A stretch of 64,000 bases of DNA from Xylocopa sonorina (GCF_050948175.1 NC_135198.1:7887001-7951000), one strand, 5' to 3'; shown: positions 13,801-28,331, counted from the first letter of the stretch. Made by a program: numbers and translations. The notes: generated from the letters alone by a model not told the origin.

Positions 13801-16800
13801 CGCTTGGAGTAGGCAAAGAGAGATAGAGAGTCCTCTTGGTGACGCTGTCAGAGTGCACTGTAATGAGACCACTGCGGGGTAGAAAAGGGGTGGTATGTTG
13901 ATGCGACGCTTTGATCAGTCACGTTTGGACGAGATTCTTCGAAGTGGATCGTTAGACAGTCAGCGAATATTTTAGCTTATTTCTGGACCGATGTACGCGA
14001 GAAAAGCGTGCTCGATTATTCGCGCTCCCTCTCGCTCGATTTTCATACGCCTCTCGTTAGCGCGATATTGTTTCCCTTGCGAGCAGAGCATGTTCGTCGC
14101 GCTTGTTACCACTCGTGTTTAATATGTACACTTCGCAGGGAACTTAAACTTGCGCTCGCGAACCCTTTTTAACGAGTTCCTTTCCCGCGCTCCCAGTTGC
14201 TCATTCATATTTACACACGGTGCCATTTTATCCACGGCGTTCGCTCAGCGGCGAATCCGAGCGCGCTGCCATCGTCGAGTTCCGCGACGATGCAATTTCA
14301 GCCCGCGTGTTAATGGAATTTTATATCTCGCTTAGATCCGACCTTCGAAAGGGTCAGCGCGAGAGGAATCCCGGTGTCTCGTCCCGACGAGGGAGTTTCA
14401 GCTCAGCTCGAGCGAGCCAGCTTTCGTACAAATTGTTCTTTCAACGTGATGGCGCGATAAACCAGGAAATACGGTTTAATAGTTACGCGAGGTTTTATGG
14501 CGTTCGTCCGATGGCCCTTCTTTATGATCACTGTCGGAGAGCTATTCATGATCGAGCTTCCTGTGATCGACGCTTCGTGAAAAGGGCTCGCGTGAATTTA
14601 GCGCGACTACTCGCGCCTGAATTAATTAAAAATCTAAATCAGAATATTCTGTTCAAAGCTGTTGCACATGTATCAGTAGTCACTCGTTTGAAACGATTTC
14701 TTAGTCGAAAATATAGACGAAATGTTGTCGATCGTGTCTCACATCCGAAAATGATTTAAGGGATGCGAAAGTAACGGTGGAAACTCGATTTCAAGTTGGT
14801 ACCAACGTTCTTCCGCCCCATCTGCGAGAGTACGCGGAAGCTAGCCAGGATTACGGGTCGAAAGTCACATCGGGTGCACGGCAATTGCTGTCGAGTAAAA
14901 GAAGATCGCGAGCAAAGTGGATTACTCTCTTCTCGCCTCGAAGGACCCCGGTAACTCGGACTTAAACGATCAATTTCCTCCTTCCTGCGGAACTGCTTGG
15001 CTAACTGCCGAAATTCGAAGCGGCGAGCGGATGAAATCAGCTCTTGGTCGGTTCGCCAATTTTTATTTCCCTTTTTTCTTCTCGTTTTCGTCGACGAAAC
15101 GTTCTCGCGAAAAGAACCAACGCGCGTTCGACGTGCTCGCAGGTGCTCGACTCGGGCACGAGCGAGCAGATTTCAATGCGGCTGTCGTTCGTCTCGATGC
15201 GCTTTTCGGTACGTTTCCCTCGCGGAGTAATGCCTGGTCACCGGAAACGCGAGGGCTCGATGGAAACGCGAAACGATCCGACCCGCATTTCTTTTTTACG
15301 CATCTCTCTCTGTACAGCGCATAATGCGCTGCACGATAACGACCAGCACGTTTTCTATGTTCAACGTTTATCGCTCACGGATTATCGGTTTCTGCGAAAT
15401 TTATCGCCATTGGACGGTGAAAATTTTAACCAATTCGTCGTTCACTGTTTCGAACTGACTTGTGCTTCGACGAGTTCTCGAGGATTAATTTCTTTCAACG
15501 AATAAGTATTACGAAAGTGGAACTTCCTTTAACTTTGGCGCGACGAGATGACTTTCAATCCTACGATCTTCTTTTCTACGTAACGAGTAGCACGATTTTT
15601 CGAAATTACTGGATGTTAATTACGTCTCGTGAGATTGAAAAAGTGGACTTATTTCGAGTATGCTTTAACAATGTAAAATTGAATGCTTGTTTCGTGGAAA
15701 TGTTTGCAGGTTCACTCGCGACACGAAAGTTGTACGAAGAGAATATTGATATTTTTTCTACGCACTGTGCTGCGTCGATCGCGAAGATTAAAGTCCCGTG
15801 ATTCGTGAACGACCATGTTTCACGGACAGATGATAAATTCGGCGGCCAGGCGACGACTAACGTTGACGGTGATGGCCAGCAAAAGGAAGGCGCGAACCAG
15901 GAAACATTGTGACGGTGTTTGTCAAATCACGTTTTTATTCTGTTTACTCGTTTCGTATCTGCGTCCCTGAAACGAAGATTGACGTTTTTATTGATGCGCT
16001 GTTTTTCATCGCGCCGGATCGCAGTAATTTTCCCAACATTTTTCATCCTTTATTTGAAAACGTGCTGCGATACACGCGTTAATGTGATATTAGTTTTTTC
16101 ATACCGTTGATTCGTTAACGAAAGAATCGGAAAATACGGGAAACTATCGATTTATCGGAATAACAGATTGGCTTTCGTTCGACTATGGGGAATAGTTTTT
16201 TCCAGACGGCGGAAATCGCGAAATGAGAATTGTTTGCAGTGACTGCCTTAAGAAATGCAAAGCACAAAAATGCAATTTTAATATTTTAAAATGTACCAAC
16301 TAACTAATTAGATTATATAATGTTTACGTTAGTTTCAATTATCCCTCAATTTCCATTCTCTCGTGTACGTTCAATTTGTGCGTTACATCGTTGAATTCGC
16401 CTATAATCAAAATTCAACAAAGCACACAAAACCTGAAAAGCGTCGATACCATAAAAAAAAAACAACATATCAAAAAACTGCGTCAGTATTCCCTTCGAAA
16501 TCCACGAAAAGCTTTCGGGTCATCAGATATAAAAATCCATTAAGCTTCCGTCGCAATATTGATTTAGTAAAAAAAAAAAAAAGTTAAATCCCTAGCGAAC
16601 GTCGCAGATAGTATTCGAAACATCCCCGTCGAACGTGACGACATACATTAAACGTCATTTTTATCAAATAAATATTAACTCGAACCCGTTCTTAATCCCT
16701 TTAACACCAAAGGCTGTGCACACGGAATATTCGACTACAATTACGGGATTGCATGTAAATCTCGTTTAACCAACTCCCTTCTACTCGTCTTCTCCGTGTT

Positions 16801-19800
16801 CGTCGTACTTTTTCGTAAAAATTCCTTCTGAAAACGCAGTTCGCGTCGCTGAGCAAATCGCAAAAGGCGTCAGCGCCAACTTTCAACCGACGGAAGCGAT
16901 AAAATTGTCCACTTTTCAACGGCTGGTCGACGCAGCACGTGCAGAAGTTGGTGTCGCGCACTCGGTCACCCAAGGAATCGTATCCTTTTGCTTATCTTCC
17001 TCCTGCTTCCGCGACTCTCTACCACGTGACGAAATTCCAAGAGCAGCTTACTTTCCGTTCCACCAGTTTCGTCTGGCAGACACGCGAAAGCTTCGACGCG
17101 CGTGGGACGAAATTTAATTTCCGCGATCGCCCAGCGCGCTGCGATTGTTTGATACCCACGGGTCCGTTCTCCGTCGAATATCAACGATTTTCGAAATCTG
17201 AATTCCAATCGCCCCTTAACAAGATCCGCGCTCTCATTTCGACGTAACAGAGCGCAGCGAATACTTTGCTGATTTTATTTCCATCGTGTACAGAGCGTGG
17301 ACGGGATTATGGAATGCGAACGAGGCCGTTTCGCGAATAGAAAGTAATTATCGTCTTGGAATTAACCGTTGCATCTGTTAATTCAGTTCAGAGATACAAG
17401 TAGTAGTAACGCGTGTACAGTCAGCCATTAACCTTCCATGGAAAGCAAATTTACGAGGCGGATCGAATAAATGTAAATTACAATTTCAACCGATTACTGT
17501 TCGTTTTTAAACGCGCGATGGAAGACAGACACCGTTCCATCGCGAAATTCCCTTCGTTCCACCCTCGAGCGACTAATTCCTCGCCGTCTCGCACCATCTG
17601 TACACCGCCTTCAATAATACCCTCGTCTCGTAACTTGTTCGCCATACCAGAGCGTCTTCGCGCCAAGAGCTCGCGAGGCGGCAATAAAACCAGGCATTTC
17701 CGCTTGTATCCAACCTTCTATTTACACGTAGGACCGACAAAGCCGGGATTCCGCGCGTCACGGGACGCCATTTTTCCGTCAGCCAGCGTCCCTCGTCGCG
17801 ATGCTCCACGATAAATAATTCTCGTCGCGTACTCTGCGAGCCTCGCGCGACACTTTCATTTAGTCCACCAATTTCCGCTCGATCTCGTCCCCTTGGTTGG
17901 CTTCCACGTTTTTTTCTCTAGTCACGGTGTTTCTTCGTCTGATCCACGAACATAAATTCTTGGGTTAGGTAGGAAAAGTGGAAACGATATTGTTGGCATT
18001 GTTTCTGCTTCTGGGACTTCCTCTTTCGTCGATCTTCCTTGCTGGCGCTCTTTCTTCCTGTTTTCGAGACCACGCGTGCAGCTGGTTCGCCAGTCTGCAG
18101 TCCCTCTGGAGATGGGACCTCGTTGCTATGGGGATACCCTGCTGTGGTGGCTTTTGTTCAGCTTGGACGATTCGTGTCTGCGATTCTACCTTTTTTTCTG
18201 TTCTACTTCGAGTCGTTCTTGCGATGATGTTTTTTTTTTTTATTTTCTATTGACATTTTTGCGTACACACAGAGAAAATAGTGTTCTTTTGGATGCTCGT
18301 AGAACGTGTAATGTCCTATGTAATTAAACGGTGTTTGCGAGGTATGTTTAAGGGAATTGTTGAGAAAACTACGAAGAATTTTCTTTCTTTAGGGTTGAGA
18401 ATAATTTAAGGCTTGATTTTCTTCTTTTTATTTTAGGGATAGTAATCGTTTGTGAGAATGGATGATCGAGTCCTCGTGGTTCTTGTAGACGGTCGATTTT
18501 GTCGTGTACGATGGGTAGCTCGAGTCGCTTCGAGACCCTTTGTCTGGTTACACGCGAGCTAAGTCCCCGTCGTAAATCGTTCGAGAATAGCCTTCGACTA
18601 ATTGTCTTCGACGACCTTTAACCTGTTAATTGGATCTCAATCAAAAGCCTTTGTTAAACGAGCAATCGAAGATTAATGGGGGACGATCAATTGGCTTTGG
18701 AGATTTCGAGTCATGGAGATCTGGACACAATGTAATTTTGAGTTGAACGAAAAATTCTGGATTTATCCGTTACGAAATGTAATTTAGATTTAGAAACATT
18801 GTCTAATTAATTTTAGAATTGACGCCTGTAGTTGTTACGCGTTTTGTTTGCTTCGAATAAGAGGGAAATAAAGTTCGATGGAAGGCAGAAGCAGAAGAAG
18901 CGTCTGCTCGGATACGCTCTTAATCTACTTAAAGTCCAAGCATCTTTAGGGAGATCTACTGCTGTTCTTGGGGTTGGCGAACAAAAACTTTTATTCTGAG
19001 GGGATTGTTCCACGGTTAAGTTCTTTTTGTTTATCGAATAAAATCCTCGTTCAATAATCCTCGTTTCATCGTGTCAATAAAATATCGGAACATTGTTTTC
19101 TAAAAATGTAGCTCAGTTTTTCATCACGAGTTCCAATCAACTGGTCACTTTTCCGCGTGAATAACATCCCCTTAATTGATCCCGCGTTTCCGGATTTATT
19201 TCACGTTACAGACTCGCTTTGAATATTGTATATTCCCTATTTTTCACTGTGTTCCCTTCGAGCAAAATATACGTATACGCACTGCAAAAAAAAAAGAGAA
19301 AAAATAGAGTACAAAAACCGCCTCCATTGTTGGTCGTGCAATATATAAATTCTTTCGTTAGCTTTCTCCGTCCAGCTTATGAAACAGCTGCTATTAAATG
19401 AAAAGTAATATACCTGGTTTAAGAGAATTCGCTTCGAAACGGATCTCCAGCTGCGAAACAGCCAGATATTTCTCATTGCTGGATACTGGCGAATCGCTGT
19501 ATATTTAGAGGAAAACTTGGGGATTTTCGCGTATGCACAAACGGAAATGGAAATTTATCGGGCGTACCCGAAAGTGGAACGTTACCAGATGACTGGTTAA
19601 TCCGTTCTATGCGAATTGACGCCACGGCGAACGCAATCATCCGGACACTCGACACTGGCTTTTCGATCGCACAAGTGAAAGGAGAATCATATTAGCCGGA
19701 GCACCTTTCGTGTACAAAACGAACGCTCGTCCGTGGACAAACGAAACAAACGTTTCTTTGGATACGTCGAGAAATCGATCCTCTATCGAGACGTTTATTC

Positions 19801-22800
19801 CAGTCTCAGATGCTTCGTGGATTTTGTGAGACGACTCGTTCGAATTACATCTTTACGTGAGCTGAAACATATTGTCGTAAATGATTTGCTGACAATTTAT
19901 GCGCGCGAGTAATTGACCGTGTTTCAACTGTTGGAAATGAATCTGTAGTGATCATTGCTGATACAATACCTTTGAAATCGTGCAACGTGTTGCATAATTT
20001 CGCTCGCGTTTCAGTAAATACATTAAATTATTTACTAGCCAGACTGACGTTTGGAGGTGTTGATGCGATGGATAGTTTCTAAACAAGAACAGACGAATTC
20101 ATCGCAGTCGTACAATCAGAATTGCGAAGAACATTGGTATCCTATATTTCGAAGGAACTCCATTAGATTAGAAGGTCATTTTGTCTCTCTTCAAACTCTC
20201 ATTATTGCTACGAAGTGATTCTAACGAATTGTACGATACGAATTGGAAACTTTCACAGATTTAACCAATTCGTGAACGCATCCCTTCGAGATCCGTCGCG
20301 GAAGTAGAGTGGCTTGTAAAATAATTTCGTTACTTCGGAGACGTGTTTCATCAGCTTCGTTGCTCGCGTTTAAGAGCCACCTGTGGATCACCAGCTCTGT
20401 ACACATCGACTGGCATTTGAACGGTGCGATCACCAGCTCGTAAAGTAAGAGTACCTCGAACTTATCGTTAAGCTATGATATTCGTCGCCAAGAAATTCGT
20501 TCAGAATCATTATTCATCAGATCGATCGGAATGAAATTCTGTTATTTCGCAAGCGTTTCGTCGACGCAAAAATTTGCCAGTCAGTCGATCGACGAGTCTG
20601 TTTCGAGCTCGAAATCTGGCGAGCGAGTTCCTTTTTCGCGCGACGTCGAACGAGACGCTGCCAAGATTACTTTCGGTGCCCGGGTTTTATTAAGGCGCGC
20701 AGACAGTCGACGGGGATGCAAACGAGTCCTGCAATTTACCGAGGAGATAGACTTATATCTCGGCTGTAATACTGGCGCGGGGTATATTCGTTTATTTCAA
20801 CAAAAAACGCAATCACCAAGAGCGTTGCTCGCGTCGCGGAGCAAATTTTCGCTTCCTCGAAGAAATTGAACCTCGTTCCTGCTCCGCGACACCGTGGAAT
20901 TGTCTCTGGAACACGTTAAAACGTGACTCGTTACTCGAACGTTTGGAATAAAAAAAAAAACTGGCTGTGTTCGAAGGAAATTATTTCGAGCCCTTTCAAT
21001 TTTTACCAGCTCTGACGTTTAACTGGGACGAATCGTAAGTTTAATAAACGCTCGCGGTGATTCACGCAGCCGTGTCCTCGTTGATAGCAGACGAGGGACG
21101 ACGTGTGACGAATTACGCTGATAAATATCCCTCCGCGTCCAGCGCGTTTAACGCTTGTCATTTGTTCGTCGATTAAAGGAGACGCACGGTTAAAAAAAAT
21201 CGCGGTTTCATAGTCGCGATCGATCGTCAGTGCTGACGCGTTCGCGTGGCGATTTACATGGGACAAGCATCGTCGCGGGAGTTAACGTCGTGGTATGTCG
21301 AATACATTCTGTCGTTGACACGTGGACGTTTCACGAGCGTTAATACGAACTGTAATACGCGATGTATCCAGGCTGCTTTATCGTGACTCGTATCGCGTGC
21401 GAACAGCTTATAGATTCTATCCAGTAGGGCATTATTCGATCAAACTACTTCCACGAGTAAAATCGTCTTAATACTTCAAACTTATTGTATTTAATTTATC
21501 ATTTTGATTAGACACGAAAGGTATTAATCAGTTTCAGACGTAATAAATAACCGAGACAAGCGGTGAAACGTTATACTATGTATTAACGACAATTTTCGTC
21601 AAGCAAATACCTTTAACGGAAATTAATTTACGGCAGATGTTATCATTTTCTGTAGAAATTGATATGTTTATAATATCTTCGTGTGTCTGATATCCTGCGC
21701 TGGATACGAGATTAATAAACACCGTATTAAACGGTACAATTAACATCTTCCAGTTGCTAAAGTGGATAATTATTTATTTCCAATTGCGATTCGCTCGGAT
21801 TACTAAACAATTGCATTACCAGAAGCTCGAGTGCGTTATTCTGTCCCCATCAGTGTCGTATGGAAGCGTGAGCTTATATTAATTATTGGGTACACGCCGG
21901 ATGAGTGACAGGAAGGCGACGAAGCGCGTGGAAAGAGACGTCTGATCGAACGCGCGCTTGTACTACTTACAAGTGCCATATTGCATTATTCGACTTTGTA
22001 TTTGGTGAACAGGATACGCGAGGATATATTCGAATGTGCCATTTTTTTTTTTTAAATAACATCACTTCCAGAAATTCTCGAAATTCTTAGGTCTAGCGCT
22101 ATTTTTCGCGACTTTTGTTACAAAATGTTTGCTACATTGCAAAACGATGCCAACGTGCGCGATTAAATCAAAAACACCCTTCAAATGTTAACCATTGGCA
22201 ATTAAAAAGAATATGTGTCGTTTATCTTCAACCACTCTGCAAGTAAGCTAACTTTTTAATAAAATCAGCAAGCGACACAAAAATACAGGTTTACTCGTAG
22301 ACTCGTTGCGAATTTACTTGGTTGGCCGGATATTGACGCGAGACAATATGTGCAGGGCATCTCGAGCAAGTGGCAGAACTGTCCGGAAGTGGGGCGTTAT
22401 GAGGCACCGTGGGCGCATAACAGAATATCTTGACGGTGAATACTCGGCCTCCCCCAAGCATCCTAAATTAATCAGACAGGGTTACACGGGCCTGTCACGC
22501 ACACCACTGCAGCGTATTAACCAGAAAGAGCGACGCGAGACCAACTTCAGCTCCAGGACTTACACGACGAAGTTGAATAATCGCAAAAAATTCTGAACAA
22601 ATTTCCAAACGATCTCGCGTCTGGCGATTATGTGAATGTAAATTCCGAATTTCTACAGAATGTTGATAATCCAGCGATGGCGCGGCGGTCTGGTGTAATA
22701 TCGCGTGGAATAGGCGGCGCGAAGGGTTGATTTATGCGGCCTTGGGGGTTCATCGTCGAGTTTCTTCTCAAGGTCGCCGGAACTTCGAAATGAATACGAA

Positions 22801-25520
22801 TTCCGCAGCACGCCGCAACTATAATACTTTCTTCCACAGCGCGGCGTGAAACTTCCAGGATTTATGAAAATATACCGGGGCGTCGCGTGAATTTTCGCGC
22901 GCACGCTTCCTGCGCCATTATTCCGGGACCATCGCGGAACCCTTTCCTCGTTTCTTTTTTCCAGCCTCTAAGCCGGCTGCTGCTCTCCATATTAATGCTC
23001 CCTGGTCCCGCAGAGGGCGGTTCTCGAAGAAAGGGTGTCTCTCTCTCTCTCTCGTTGGAAATTCACGAGTTCACCAAATTTGTAGCAAGGGGAGCACAGC
23101 GTCAGAAATGTATTCGTTAGCGAACGTTTCGTTTACGGGGATTTTGGTTTACACCCGGGACGTTTTGCATTGCAAATTCGTCGTCGCGACGCGAAACGCG
23201 CGATTTTGTTTGTAGCCGCGTCGTTTTCGGCTGCTGATTAAAATGGCAACGCTCGTACGAGTGCTCGCGTTCACGCGTTTAATAACAGCAAATGATAAGC
23301 GATGAAGGAATATTGTAATTAGAGTAACGATTAATTTAATGATAACGTTCTCTGGAAACCTGATATTCCCCCGACAGACTCTGTAGCTGAAGAAATAATG
23401 GAAAGATTTTGGTCGAGCTTTAATTAAAAATTCAAATGAAACAAAAGCGAGCATGAATATTCAACGGCAACATAAAGTAGTACTTTGTTAATGCATAATG
23501 AACGTAACGCTGTATTCGGACGTTTGCTCGAAGAATTATTGTGAAATTATTGTACGCATCGTCTGAACTTACTCTAATGATTATATTAATTCCTCCAACG
23601 TGGTTTCAACGAGATGAATTTAATTACCAGAATTAAACCAAGTTGCCGGATATCGTTCAATCAACGGAATAAATTCCACGATCATTGTAATATCATTGTT
23701 CTACCGTAAAATAACCCAAATTATGATCTACTTCTTGTAATTTCTTTGACTCGATTTTCTCGAGTTTAAACAATTCGACGAGCACACCGTCGATCCGAGT
23801 ATGGACGAGAGCTGGATGGGAAGAGCTTCGACGTAAGAGGATAAAATAACTCGTAGAGACGACGCACTCTGTCATGCCAGCCATAAATCAAGACTTTCCG
23901 CCAAGCTGCGGTTGAAAACAGCCAGACAGGACAACAGACGGTGTTTGCTCGGTAACGACGGCTAAAAGAAGCTTGAAAATGTATCGAGGACACTTCAAGT
24001 ATGTTGAAGAATGTGTTTCACTGAAAAAGCGAGAACTTAAACTCGCTACCCTTACGAATAATTTACGACATGAACTGCTGCGCGAATTGTTCCCTAATTG
24101 ATTGGACTTATACTTTTATACGAAGTAAAACGCAAAAATCAGTGCAAGTCTATTAAAAATCTACTTGAAGAACAACAAATGTCTGCCCCAAAAATCTACC
24201 CTCCACCATACATCCTGAAATTCCACGGACGTTTAGCTTCGATATCAATTTGCAATTGCGTTCTGCAAAGTTCGAGAATTGCAGTCCTCGTTCCCGCGAG
24301 AGAAATTACCCCGTAGCCCCCTTCCACGTTGGTTAATTATCGAATTACTCGAGACAGCCCCGAATCCGCCCCCCTCGTTTCAGCACCCTCGTTGATGACT
24401 GGCCGGATTAGCACGCGAATGGATTTAAAATTCGTGCGGCACGCGATTCCTCCGTTTCGTCGGGTTCTCCAGGATGGCTGCCACGCGAACGCAGATTATT
24501 TCGTGACGCCACCGTGGGTGGCGTTCGCGTTGGCGAACGCGATTAACGCGGGAACGTGATTCGCGTTAAATCAATCTCGACCGAAGATTATGCTCGCGTG
24601 ACGCGTACGCGATCCTCGAAAACCGGTGGTCGATGCGCCGCGCGCACCCCTCGTTTAATATTTAATCACGCGTGGGATTACAGCAGACGATTATGAAGAC
24701 GGGTGTTTGCGCGGCTTTGAACCCGTCTAGATACACAAATATATTAATTTCCATCGATTGTAAAATACCGCGCGCTTGCTGGCTCCATAGAAATTGTTCC
24801 TACGCGGAGCTTCCAATTGTTTGCGCGATTAACAATCGTACGAGGCGGAATTTAATGTCGGGAATTAGCGAAATTTACCAACGACGGATTTCTCTGATTA
24901 AAAATTTGAATTCTAGGTAATTTTTATGTTCACCGCCTTTGTGAAATTATCCGCGTATAACAATTCTATGCAACCCACGTGAAAGCGCAATATATTTTAA
25001 TTAACATTCTCTGCTTCTACGAATTCTTACTAGAATAGTAATAAATAAAGAGGATTTTTCTTTTGTTCGAAAAATCGGAAAAATACCACGGCGAAAAAGA
25101 GCGTCTCGAACCAAATAGAACCTTCTCTTTGACTGACGCTCGTCCTCTGACACGGATAGCTTCAAATATTCATGACTGGCAAACGAAAAAAATATCGAAA
25201 GCTCTGCAGAAAACGTTCGCAGCGTTTTAATTCAGCAAATATTTGTGATAGGACGCTCCTCCGTCGTGGATCGTCCCAGACGAGTTTGCCAAGTTTCGTA
25301 TCAAAGTATGCTTCCCGAGGGAGCGTCGGACTTTATTAAACGCTCGCGCGGCTGGCCAATTACCTCGTGGTCGGGGTTGGGGATTAAAATGTCGAAAAAC
25401 GGAGAAGCGAAGACGATGAAATTACAAAAGACAACGGTGACTTCTTCGACGAGAAACTTACGAACGAAAATTATTAAAATATCGCGATCGAATTGAAATA
25501 CGTGGATGGAACTGAAACTT
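4805..25520. other. Long noncoding stretch with no recognisable gene
   Basis: I find no exon with both protein-like sequence and splice or start/stop signals. Frames of 100-200 codons occur on both strands (for example near 6836-7447 and 14220-14759), but they are Arg/Ser/Phe-rich in the way random CGA/TTC-rich DNA translates. Minor features are a CGACGA-rich tract near 10200-10245, a short CT run near 23036-23053, and two adjacent perfect hairpins at 24507-24540. It is either intergenic or an upstream intron of the gene that starts near 28.2 kb. Confidence 0.5.
24507..24540. repeat. Two overlapping perfect hairpins
   Basis: The first has 7-bp arms around a 3-base loop (cgccacc / ggtggcg, 24507-24523). 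The second has 8-bp arms around a 4-base loop (gcgttcgc / gcgaacgc, 24521-24540). The arms are GC-rich and perfectly complementary and share three bases. No function is evident. Confidence 0.7.
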
Positions 25521-25745
25521 GAAAAAATTACTTTCTCAAATTTAAAAGAACATTTTCATATTCTACGAGCTTCCTCTCGTCTTCGACAACTGTTGAAAAA
25601 AATGATTTTCTCAAATTTAAAAGAACATTTTTATACTCTGCGAGCTATCCCTTCGTCTTCGATGACTGTTGAAAAAGATTATTTTCTCAAATTTAAAAGA
25701 ACATTTTCATACTCTACGAGCTTCCCTTCGTCTTCGATGGCTGTT
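25521..25745. repeat. Three-copy tandem repeat, unit 74-76 bp
   Basis: The units run 25521-25594, 25595-25670 and 25671-25745. Each opens with a gaaaaa word, carries tctcaaatttaaaagaacat near its start (25534, 25609, 25685), and ends with a cgtcttcga...ctgtt segment. Because the period is close to 75, an 87-codon frame stays open across it, but that follows from the repeat and I do not call it a gene. Confidence 0.9.
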
Positions 25746-28194
25746 GAAAATAGCGATCAGGGATCGTAGACGAGATTCGCGTTAGTTCGCGAGCAGACTG
25801 ATCGGATGGTGGACGTTTAGGAAAGTAGGCCAATTACTGATTTGACGGAGTGACGTGATTCCCGGGGACAGGACGCGAGGGAGGCTCATTACTTTGCCGT
25901 GCGATCACTTGCCATTGCAGGCTCCCGAAGGCCCCCGCGGCGAAACGAGAGAAAACATTTAGCGTGTGTGTTGGTGTCTTTTGCAGGTCGGCCAGGCCCT
26001 TGCCATGCGATGTCGTTGCAGAACCCCAGACTTCGACATTACAGGTCGCTTCACGAGGCCGGATGCGCACTCTCTCTCTCGCTTAAAGATCGTTCCTTTC
26101 GATAGCCTCACTTTGCCAGGCTGATCGACACGCGAGGAGAAACGTACCCGCTGCACTTTCTCCGCCGCCGTGTATCTTTCTCCTCGGCTGTCTTTCTCTT
26201 TCGCTTTGTCGTTCGTCTTGCGTCTAGTTTGCCGATAATTGTGCACGGTACGCGACGCGAACGGAGTCACCTTTTGTGGCGGTGATTGCGGTGGAAATGT
26301 GTGGAAAAAAACCGAGCCGCGTCGATCGTTTCTGTTCAGAATTCAGTTCGATGGGAGACGACGCGAACGAGGTAATTATTCAAGAGAAAATTGCGACGCG
26401 AGTTAAATCAAATTACGGTAGCTCACTCTTTTCTTCGTTCTCGTTCGCGACTGATCGTCAGACGATCTCTCAACATCGACTTGGAAAGAAATCGACGTAA
26501 AATATGGGTACAATGTTCGTGGAGAGTTTGCGAAATAGCGAGTGGTACACTTTGGTGGGTAGCTTGCGCGATATTTCGAAGATACCAGCTAACTTGCTTA
26601 TATCGAGTACGCGAAAAGCTTCGAGGATGGCTATATAGAAGCCAGAGTTATTATAAATTGAAAGAGAACACTCGACTCGCGAACCTTACGAGGCTGGAAC
26701 CTTCTACTCTGTGGCGAAGTGTGCTTCGCGCGAAAACAATCTACGCAGAGGAATTGAAGGCTCATTTGATCTCTCGTTTAGCGACTAAGTACGTCAAAAG
26801 CAAGTCAAATCATTCTCTATAAACCGTTCGATACGACTAACATCAAATCGTTCTCTATAACTGTCTAACGTGCCACAAGAAACCACTGAATTCTCCTTCG
26901 TCTGACCATGCATGCTCTTAAACTACTGAAGCTACCCTTCTACCTCTATCGACAAGGTAAAGCTATTTTCTCCCAGTGGTCGAGGCATTCTTGTCTCTCT
27001 ACATCGAACAGTTCGAAGGGTTAAACTTCCTTTCGCGCGTTACAAGTGTTACGTTAAATAAATTGCACAATAAAAGCCAACGATTAATATAACATCAATC
27101 AGTTAAAATTTGCAATTATTTAGTGGCTGTTTTTTTGGATGAAAAATTTTACCATTTAATTACGTCTCATCGAACTGAATTATGGTCGACCACGCGAGTT
27201 TCTCGCGAAAGTCCATCGGCCACATTTCCACCGCGAAGAATTGCTCGTTATCTGCGTCGCAACTTGCTCCAGGGTTTGTGCACGGGTTAGAAACACGAAT
27301 ACACGTGTACATGAACCGTTCGTGATGTCTGGTCCACGCTGCATCCACGCTTTTAGAAACGACGCTCGTCGTGCGTAGGCCAGTCCTGTAGCAGCCTCGC
27401 ACCTGCGTCAGTTAACGGCCGTTTGCGGCGCATCACTGCCAGCAGCCTGTCCTGGACCCGGGTGCCATTTCTAAAACCCGAGTGGAGGCGTGTTTCAAGC
27501 GAATAAATCTATCGCGGACACGCTTCCACCGCGATTCCTGCTTTCTGCTTGTGAATTGTTGGAGTTACGGCGTCCATAGTGTCTCGTAGTGGTGTTGTTG
27601 TTGTTCAGTGGTCGGTGAGTATCTCGATTGTGCAGGCAGCTGGTGGAGACGTGGAGTGGTCGATCGAAGCGAGGAGGAGACTATAAACGGATCTTTTTTT
27701 AAGAAAATAATTTTCTAACTAAATTTCTTTGCGTCGAAATATTTGAATGGAGTATGTCGCGTTAAATTCACGCTTGCCAGCGAACGAACCTCGCGAGACC
27801 TTCTTCGTTTCGCGATTTACGAATTTCGACAAATTTATTCATACGAAACTGCCACGAGCCACCTGCACAAAGTAGCATCGTGAATACAGCGATTTTGCTC
27901 GCAAGTGAACTCGATCGCCGCTTTACCATATCGTGCCCCTTTTCAACGCCGAGGAAGCGTGCCAGCCGTTGACACGTCGAGCATGAAAATGATGTAGAAA
28001 ATCCACGTAGAGGGTATACCGAGAGAACCACGACCCCGATCGAGTGTCACTTCGCGTACGCTCTGTTGGCATGGCCTGGATCCACACGTTAAATTCTATC
28101 GTTCGAACGTAGAGCACCCTTTTCGTCTTTTACCACTTCCGCCGCGGCACGCGCCAACGGGCAGACTGAACTCCAACACGTTACCCGATTTCAG
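25746..28194. other. 5' flank of the rad-like gene, possible noncoding first exon
   Basis: No coding exon is recognised. A splice acceptor lies directly before the start codon exon (AG at 28193-28194), so at least one upstream noncoding or coding exon probably exists. One candidate donor is the consensus gtgagt at 27615, shortly after a tcagt initiator-like word at 27605. An exon ending at 27614 would fit, but nothing else proves it. An intron from 27615 to 28194 would be 580 bp. Confidence 0.3.
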
Positions 28195-28331
28195 GACCAT
28201 GACAGCGATCTGCTTCGTGTGCAACCTGCCGATCCTGAACCATCAGGTCGGGCTGGTATGGCAGGGAGGGAACGGCTGGAACGACATCCTTCGAGAGCAG
28301 GTTGAGGAGTCCACTTTGAGGCAGCGACTTG
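28195..28331 (+). CDS. rad: rad exon 1: start codon and first LIM CxxC
   Basis: The acceptor is cccgatttcag and the exon begins gaccATG, a good initiation context. It codes for 44 residues plus one base, and the donor is ttg|gtaagt. C5-F-V-C8 followed by N-L-P-I matches the start of a LIM zinc finger (CxxCxxPI). The rest of that finger is not in this exon. The matching HxxC is encoded about 20 kb downstream in exon 9. The start was chosen as the first ATG after the acceptor, in frame with everything downstream. Confidence 0.75.

Noticed and set aside
25506..25769. 87-codon frame with an internal repeat of about 25 residues
   Set aside because: It is the translation of a noncoding tandem repeat whose period is close to a multiple of three; there is no start context, splice signal or protein-like sequence.
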